From NCBI GenBank assembly GCA_934426285.1, contig CAKRYE010000030.1, positions 1 through 23,174 of the forward strand: a DNA stretch of 23,174 bases, read 5' to 3'. Each line of letters starts with the position of its first letter. Position 1 is the stretch's first letter. Positions 19,208 to 23,174 of the stretch are shown here, piece by piece. The notes below the pieces were generated by a model. The model was not told where the DNA came from, ran no database searches, and saw only the letters and a program-made list of their open reading frames with translations. The position numbers and the translations under genes are program-made. The DNA is from an uncultured Blautia sp. (GTDB lineage Bacteria > Bacillota > Clostridia > Lachnospirales > Lachnospiraceae).

Positions 19208-20263
19208 TTATTTCTGCCAGTTCAGAAGCTCCTGCCGCAATGTTTCAAGCAGCTGATCCTCAGGAACCTTCTTTATGATCTCGCCACCCTTGATCAACAG
19301 GCCAACTCCCACACCGCCGGCAATACCGATATCAGCTTCTCTGGCTTCCCCGGGCCCATTTACCACGCACCCCATTACAGCCACCTTAATATCCAGCGGA
19401 ATATCCTGTACCATAGTCTCTACCTGATTGGCAAGACCGATCAGATCAATCTGCGTTCTGCCACAGGTCGGACAGGAAACTACCTCTACCCCACCTTTAC
19501 GCAGTCCAAGAGTTTTCAGGATTCTCTTTGCAGATTTGATTTCCTCCAAAGGCGCTCCTGTCAAAGATACACGAATGGTATCTCCTATTCCCTGATACAA
19601 AATAATCCCCAGTCCTACAGCTGATTTAATATTTCCTGAATACAAAGTTCCTGCTTCTGTAATTCCTACATGAAGAGGATAATCTGTCTGCTGTGCGATC
19701 AGCTCATGAGCCCTGGCACACATGAGAACATCAGAAGATTTGATGCTGATCACCAGATTATCGTAACCCAGTTCCTCAATAATGTGTACTTTATCCAAAG
19801 CACTTTCCACCAGACCTTCTGCTGTAACACCATGATATTTCTCTACCAGTTCTTTTTCCAGAGAACCACTGTTCACCCCTACACGGATAGGAATATTACG
19901 TTCCTTTGCCGTATCCACTACGGCCTTGATCCTGTCAGTACTTCCAATATTACCGGGATTGATACGGATTTTGTCTGCACCATTTTCCATAGCTGCAATG
20001 GCCAGACGATAATCAAAATGAATATCTGCTACCAGCGGAATGTGTATCTGTTTTTTGATTTCTCCCAGAGCCCTGGCAGCCTCCATGGTTGGCACCGCAC
20101 AGCGGATAATATCACAGCCTGCCTGTTCCAGAGATAAAATCTGACTGACAGTGGCATCTACATCTTCGGTCTTTGTATTGGTCATGGACTGGATAAGTAT
20201 GGGATTACCGCCGCCGATTTTTCTGTTTCCTATCTGAATTACTTTAGTGTGGTCTCTATACAT
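19208..20263 (-). CDS. ispG: 4-hydroxy-3-methylbut-2-enyl diphosphate synthase
   Basis: A 351-residue IspG (GcpE). In the MEP pathway it reduces methylerythritol cyclodiphosphate to HMBPP, passing electrons through a 4Fe-4S cluster. The TIM-barrel half contains IQSMTNTKTEDV, VADIHFDYRLA (78-88) and KIRINPGNIG. The C-terminal cluster domain has C264 and C267 (SCPTCGR) and C299 (MGCVVNGPGEA), with E306 as the likely catalytic glutamate. AAGAGG lies about eight bases before the ATG. It is followed by polC. dxr and rseP, often just upstream in Clostridia, are absent; telA is there instead. Confidence 0.98.
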   Translation of the reverse strand: MYRDHTKVIQIGNRKIGGGNPILIQSMTNTKTEDVDATVSQILSLEQAGCDIIRCAVPTMEAARALGEIKKQIHIPLVADIHFDYRLAIAAMENGADKIRINPGNIGSTDRIKAVVDTAKERNIPIRVGVNSGSLEKELVEKYHGVTAEGLVESALDKVHIIEELGYDNLVISIKSSDVLMCARAHELIAQQTDYPLHVGITEAGTLYSGNIKSAVGLGIILYQGIGDTIRVSLTGAPLEEIKSAKRILKTLGLRKGGVEVVSCPTCGRTQIDLIGLANQVETMVQDIPLDIKVAVMGCVVNGPGEAREADIGIAGGVGVGLLIKGGEIIKKVPEDQLLETLRQELLNWQK

Positions 20264-20283
20264 GAAAATAACCTCTTTTTATT

Positions 20284-20313
20284 TTTATATCTGACATTGC
20301 CCTTATCAGGCAA
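20284..20313 (-). promoter_or_regulatory. Possible internal promoter of ispG-polC
   Basis: TTGCCT (20313-20308) and TATAAA (20289-20284) with an 18-base spacer on the minus strand. The -35 is in a small GTTGCC/GGCAAT hairpin. If real, it would let ispG-polC-fbp be made apart from xpaC-telA. Confidence 0.35.
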
Positions 20314-20339
20314 CATCCTCTGGCTTTCAAACAGTTACA

Positions 20340-21518
20340 TTATTTTCGGATTTCCAGCAATTTGTCCTTCAGCTCATTTTCCATACGGCGCATCTCTGCC
20401 TCAGCAGCCAGCCTTTTCTCATGTCCTTCCTGCTGAATACGGATCACCTCATCCAAAGTCTGTATTAAATCTGCATTAGTCTTCTGAAGGGTTTCAATAT
20501 CTACGATACCACGCTCAGATTCCCTGGCTGTCTCTACCGTGGCTGTGTGAAGGGTTTCTGCATTTTTTCTCAGAAGCTCATTGGTCAGATCCGTTACCTG
20601 GCGCTGAGCCTGAGCCGCTTCTGTGGAATGAGCAATTCCCAGTGCAAGAACCATCTGGCTTTTCCAAAGAGGAATGGTATTCACAATCGTTGTCTGGATT
20701 TTCTCTACCATACTTGTGTCATTATTCTGAATCAGACGGATCTGAGGAGCAGTCTGCATAGCAATGGTTCGGGTAAGCTCCAGATCATGAAGCTTCTTTT
20801 CAAAACGATTACATTTTTCCTCCAGATCCCTGACTGCCTGAGCATCTTCCGGCTGTCCTGATAAAGCCGCTTTATTCTTCAATTCTGCCAGTTCACCATT
20901 TCTGGTTGCTTCCAGTTTCTGATTTCCAGCTGCAATATACATGGTCAGCTCCTTAAAGTAGCTCAGATTCTGGTCATACATTTTATCCAGCATTGCAGAA
21001 TCCTTCAGAAGGCGTACCTGATGCTCCTGAAGGGCATCTGTGATTTTGCCCACGCTCACCTCAGCTTTGTCATATTTGTTCTTCAGATTCTCAATCTTGG
21101 AGGTCTGTTTGCGGAAAAATCCAAAAAAGCCCTTATTTTCCTCCTCAGTGCTGAAATCCTTTAATTCTCCAACTACACTTGTGATCAGGTCCCCAACCTC
21201 GCCCAGATCCTGAGTCTTTACATTTTCCAGAGCTGCATCTGAAAAATCAGCCATTTTCTTCTGGGTTCCGGCTCCATACTGAAGAATCTGATTTGTGTTG
21301 GTAATATCGATCTTAGCAGCAAAATCATCTACCATTTTCTGCTCTTCCGGGGAGAGAGCCGGCATTTTTGCTTTTACTTCCTGCTTTTTTTCAGGCTCCG
21401 GCACGGAAACGGCTGTCGGTTCTGTTTCTCCCAGATCAGGATCCAATGTTAAGGTTGGTGCTTCTGTTGCTTCCAGTACTAAATTTGCTTTTTCAAAATC
21501 CTGCATTTCGTTTCCCAT
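20340..21518 (-). CDS. telA: TelA/KlaA-family protein (toxic anion resistance family)
   Basis: A 392-residue, mostly helical soluble protein. The N-terminal 55 residues are acidic and Pro-rich. The TelA domain covers about 60-390, with family-like segments (LLKDSAMLDKMYDQNLSYFKELTMYI, RTIAMQTAPQIRLIQ, TTIVNTIPLWKSQMVLAL). The family was named for tellurite resistance on plasmids, but chromosomal copies are general stress or envelope proteins of unsettled role; no resistance is implied. It overlaps nothing and sits 36 bases after the XpaC-like gene, as in Bacillus subtilis xpaC-yaaN. AAGGAG lies seven bases before the ATG. The C-terminal third is coiled-coil-like. Confidence 0.92.
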   Translation of the reverse strand: MGNEMQDFEKANLVLEATEAPTLTLDPDLGETEPTAVSVPEPEKKQEVKAKMPALSPEEQKMVDDFAAKIDITNTNQILQYGAGTQKKMADFSDAALENVKTQDLGEVGDLITSVVGELKDFSTEEENKGFFGFFRKQTSKIENLKNKYDKAEVSVGKITDALQEHQVRLLKDSAMLDKMYDQNLSYFKELTMYIAAGNQKLEATRNGELAELKNKAALSGQPEDAQAVRDLEEKCNRFEKKLHDLELTRTIAMQTAPQIRLIQNNDTSMVEKIQTTIVNTIPLWKSQMVLALGIAHSTEAAQAQRQVTDLTNELLRKNAETLHTATVETARESERGIVDIETLQKTNADLIQTLDEVIRIQQEGHEKRLAAEAEMRRMENELKDKLLEIRK

Positions 21519-21554
21519 AGTTTCTCTCCTTTTTTATGATCACGTTTGCTGTTA

Positions 21555-22850
21555 TTACTTCTTCATGCGGTTAAAGTCATCCTCTGTCAGCCCTTCCTGC
21601 GCCAATAGAGTGTGTAATACAGAAATGTCACTGGACACATCCATAGCTGTATCCTCAAAAATAGAATCCAGCAGTTTCTCAAAAGCCAGGTTTAAGGTAT
21701 CCAGAGATTCTTCAATTTCTTTTTTGGAGTTTTGAATATTCTCTCCCTGCACCGGCTGCTTATCCATATCTGCATATGCATTCAAAAGCTTCACTGTAAT
21801 TGGCAGATAATAGGACATCATTTTTTTCAGATCCGGCACTATCTCCGGGTGCTCCTGGGCACGCTCCAGAATCCGCTTCACGATCAGCTCCATTCTGGAA
21901 ATCTTGGCTGATATCATCTCACCGGGAATTGCATCATTGCATTCCCTCAGCTTTTTCAGATAATCATTCCCCTTATCCAGAATCTCCTGTACCTCCGGAG
22001 CAGTATTCTGTCTGATTCTGTCTGCCTCTGCCTGCTTCTTCTGTTCTTCCTGTGTTCTCTGCTCCAATGCCTTCTGTGTAACTGTATACTGTCTGTATGT
22101 CTCATTACTTGTGATCAGGCATGTTTCCTGATTATCAATATGTCCCTGACGAAACCAGCCCCTGGCTATCATCTTTTTGATATCTTTCTTTACAAAATCC
22201 ACAGGTTTATCCACTGCAATGGATAACTGTTCAAAATTAGAATAGGTATGATCTCCCAGTGTCTGCTGATATTTCTGAAAACGGTTCAGGCTTCCCAGTC
22301 TGCTCACGCCTGCTGCCAGAAAGCCACCGCCGATAACAGCTCCTGCTGCCAGAAAGCCAATACCGCCGGCTACTATGGAATTCATTTTCGCTACTGTACC
22401 GAAAATTCCCAAAACCAGACATCCCAGTCCCATTCCACTGGCCAGGATTCCTCCTGTAACAGACATAAGCAGCCCCTTCACACGGACACCTGTCATTTTC
22501 TCATAAAGAGCAGGCATTTCCTTTTTCGCATCTGTCCGGGATCTGGCAGCATCCTGTGCTGCACGCTCCTGCTTTCGCTTTTCCTCAAAAGCCTGTGTTC
22601 TGGTCTTCTGCTGTTCTGCCTGCATCCCGGCATTGGTATTTCCATTTCCAAACACATTATCCAGGCCATTTTTAATGGCTGTGCTTCCGGTCTCCACTGC
22701 TGTATTCACTGCCAGATTTACTGCGTCATTTACTGTACTTTTTATTTCTTTTGTCATTTTCTGATAGTCCTGGGAGTTTACGCCGTCATCAATGATGGTT
22801 TTAAGTCTGTCCCCTAACTCTCCAAATTGATTTAAATTTTGATTACTCAT
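21555..22850 (-). CDS. XpaC-like membrane protein (5-bromo-4-chloroindolyl phosphate hydrolysis family)
   Basis: A 431-residue protein. It has an N-terminal helical, Asn/Ala-rich part with a charged coiled coil (about 78-112), and two glycine-rich transmembrane helices (about 124-153 and 157-183). A compact segment like a winged helix follows (about 190-255, FEQLSIAVDKPVDFVKKDI), then a charged coiled coil (262-285). The C-terminal helical domain (about 290-420) resembles the XpaC family. Family members got their name from a hydrolysis phenotype; the real activity is unknown. It precedes telA, its usual partner, so the two likely work together at the membrane. GGGAGG lies five bases before the ATG. 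It is much longer than B. subtilis XpaC. Confidence 0.85.
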   Translation of the reverse strand: MSNQNLNQFGELGDRLKTIIDDGVNSQDYQKMTKEIKSTVNDAVNLAVNTAVETGSTAIKNGLDNVFGNGNTNAGMQAEQQKTRTQAFEEKRKQERAAQDAARSRTDAKKEMPALYEKMTGVRVKGLLMSVTGGILASGMGLGCLVLGIFGTVAKMNSIVAGGIGFLAAGAVIGGGFLAAGVSRLGSLNRFQKYQQTLGDHTYSNFEQLSIAVDKPVDFVKKDIKKMIARGWFRQGHIDNQETCLITSNETYRQYTVTQKALEQRTQEEQKKQAEADRIRQNTAPEVQEILDKGNDYLKKLRECNDAIPGEMISAKISRMELIVKRILERAQEHPEIVPDLKKMMSYYLPITVKLLNAYADMDKQPVQGENIQNSKKEIEESLDTLNLAFEKLLDSIFEDTAMDVSSDISVLHTLLAQEGLTEDDFNRMKK

Positions 22851-22876
22851 TTTTTCCTCCCATATTTCTGCTATTT

Positions 22877-22905
22877 ATTATAGCGAAATCCTGTCTAAAA
22901 AGCAA
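22877..22905 (-). promoter_or_regulatory. Promoter of the xpaC-telA (ispG-polC-fbp) cluster
   Basis: TTGCTT (22905-22900) and a perfect TATAAT (22882-22877) with a 17-base spacer on the minus strand, about 27 bases before the start codon. No convincing terminator is seen between here and 11986. Confidence 0.8.
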
Positions 22906-22964
22906 CACACGGGAAAGCAAAGTACAAACAGGAACAAAAAAAATCCAAAAAATCAAATTCCCCA

Positions 22965-22993
22965 TTGAAGTTAGCAGTCAAAAGTTTTACAAT
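22965..22993 (+). promoter_or_regulatory. ilvE promoter
   Basis: TTGAAG (22965-22970) and TACAAT (22988-22993) with a 17-base spacer. The leader is about 47 bases. The 59 bases between this and the divergent xpaC promoter are A-rich; I see no good CodY box there. Confidence 0.7.
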
Positions 22994-23046
22994 GGTAAAG
23001 AGATAAATTACACAAAGTAATGAATGTGAACGGAGGAATTGATATT

Positions 23047-23174
23047 ATGGAAAAAAAGAATATCGACTGGAGCAGCTTAGGCTTCGGTTACGTACAAACC
23101 GATTATCGTTATGTATCTAAATTCAAAGATGGCGCATGGGATGCCGGAGAACTGACAACAGATCCTAATGTAAC
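23047..23174 (+). CDS. ilvE: Branched-chain amino acid aminotransferase, 5' part only
   Basis: The first 42 codons of a gene that runs off the right edge. The peptide begins MEKKNIDWSSLGFGYV and continues with YRYVSKFKDGAWDAGEL, which I recognise as the N-terminus of the large (type II) IlvE group, the PLP enzyme that interconverts Leu/Ile/Val and their keto acids. GGAGG lies ten bases before the ATG. The catalytic lysine region is not in the window, so the call rests on the N-terminus alone. It is divergent from the XpaC-like gene. Confidence 0.85.
   Translation, partial: MEKKNIDWSSLGFGYVQTDYRYVSKFKDGAWDAGELTTDPNV

Noticed and set aside
20296..20313. Small hairpin between telA and ispG as a terminator
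   Set aside because: The stem is only five to six pairs and no T-run follows on the minus strand.
20340..21518. TelA as evidence of tellurite resistance or a mobile resistance locus
   Set aside because: Chromosomal TelA proteins next to XpaC-like genes are common, and there are no ter genes or mobile element marks nearby.
22906..22964. CodY box upstream of ilvE
   Set aside because: No stretch comes close to the AATTTTCWGAAAATT consensus; the region is simply A-rich.

Overview
The window looks like chromosomal core DNA from a low-to-medium GC Firmicute, most likely a Lachnospiraceae member close to Blautia, Dorea or Ruminococcus. The indicators are PolC-type DNA polymerase III, CodY, class III fructose-1,6-bisphosphatase, a CIRCE-controlled groESL operon, an IlvE start typical of this group, strong AGGAGG-type ribosome binding sites and several TTG starts. 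I see no mobile element, CRISPR array, tRNA, rRNA or prophage. No gene-free stretch exceeds 300 bases.

Layout, left to right (almost everything reads on the minus strand, leftwards). Bases 16-164 hold a promoter, a ZTP (pfl-type) riboswitch aptamer and its terminator, controlling a gene beyond the left edge. Then come a membrane-anchored N-acetylmuramoyl-L-alanine amidase, guaB (IMP dehydrogenase) with an unusual two-hairpin leader, a small two-helix membrane protein, groL-groS with CIRCE, codY, and a comM-dprA-topA operon. The operon starts from a good promoter at 11627-11655. Back to back with it is the promoter of a small plus-strand XRE-type regulator (11716-11931).

A bidirectional terminator near 11940-11984 separates this from a second large leftward cluster: xpaC-like, telA, ispG, polC, fbp (class III) and a membrane-anchored protein of unknown function. 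Intergenic gaps there are 36-76 bases with no convincing terminator, so the cluster may be one transcription unit of about 11 kb from the promoter at 22877-22905, with a possible internal promoter before ispG. At the right edge ilvE starts on the plus strand, divergent from xpaC, with its own promoter.

Functionally the window joins purine sensing and synthesis (ZTP switch, guaB; CodY senses GTP and branched-chain amino acids in related species), branched-chain amino acid metabolism (ilvE), chromosome replication and topology (polC, topA), DNA uptake and processing (comM, dprA), isoprenoid synthesis (ispG), gluconeogenesis (fbp), protein folding (groESL) and envelope functions (amidase, XpaC/TelA). 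The most interesting non-coding signals are the guaB leader, which has two terminator-like hairpins and an 8-base alternative pairing between them, and the ZTP switch, whose terminator arm can pair with two copies of the same sequence. I did not find a clear, wholly new multi-gene system.
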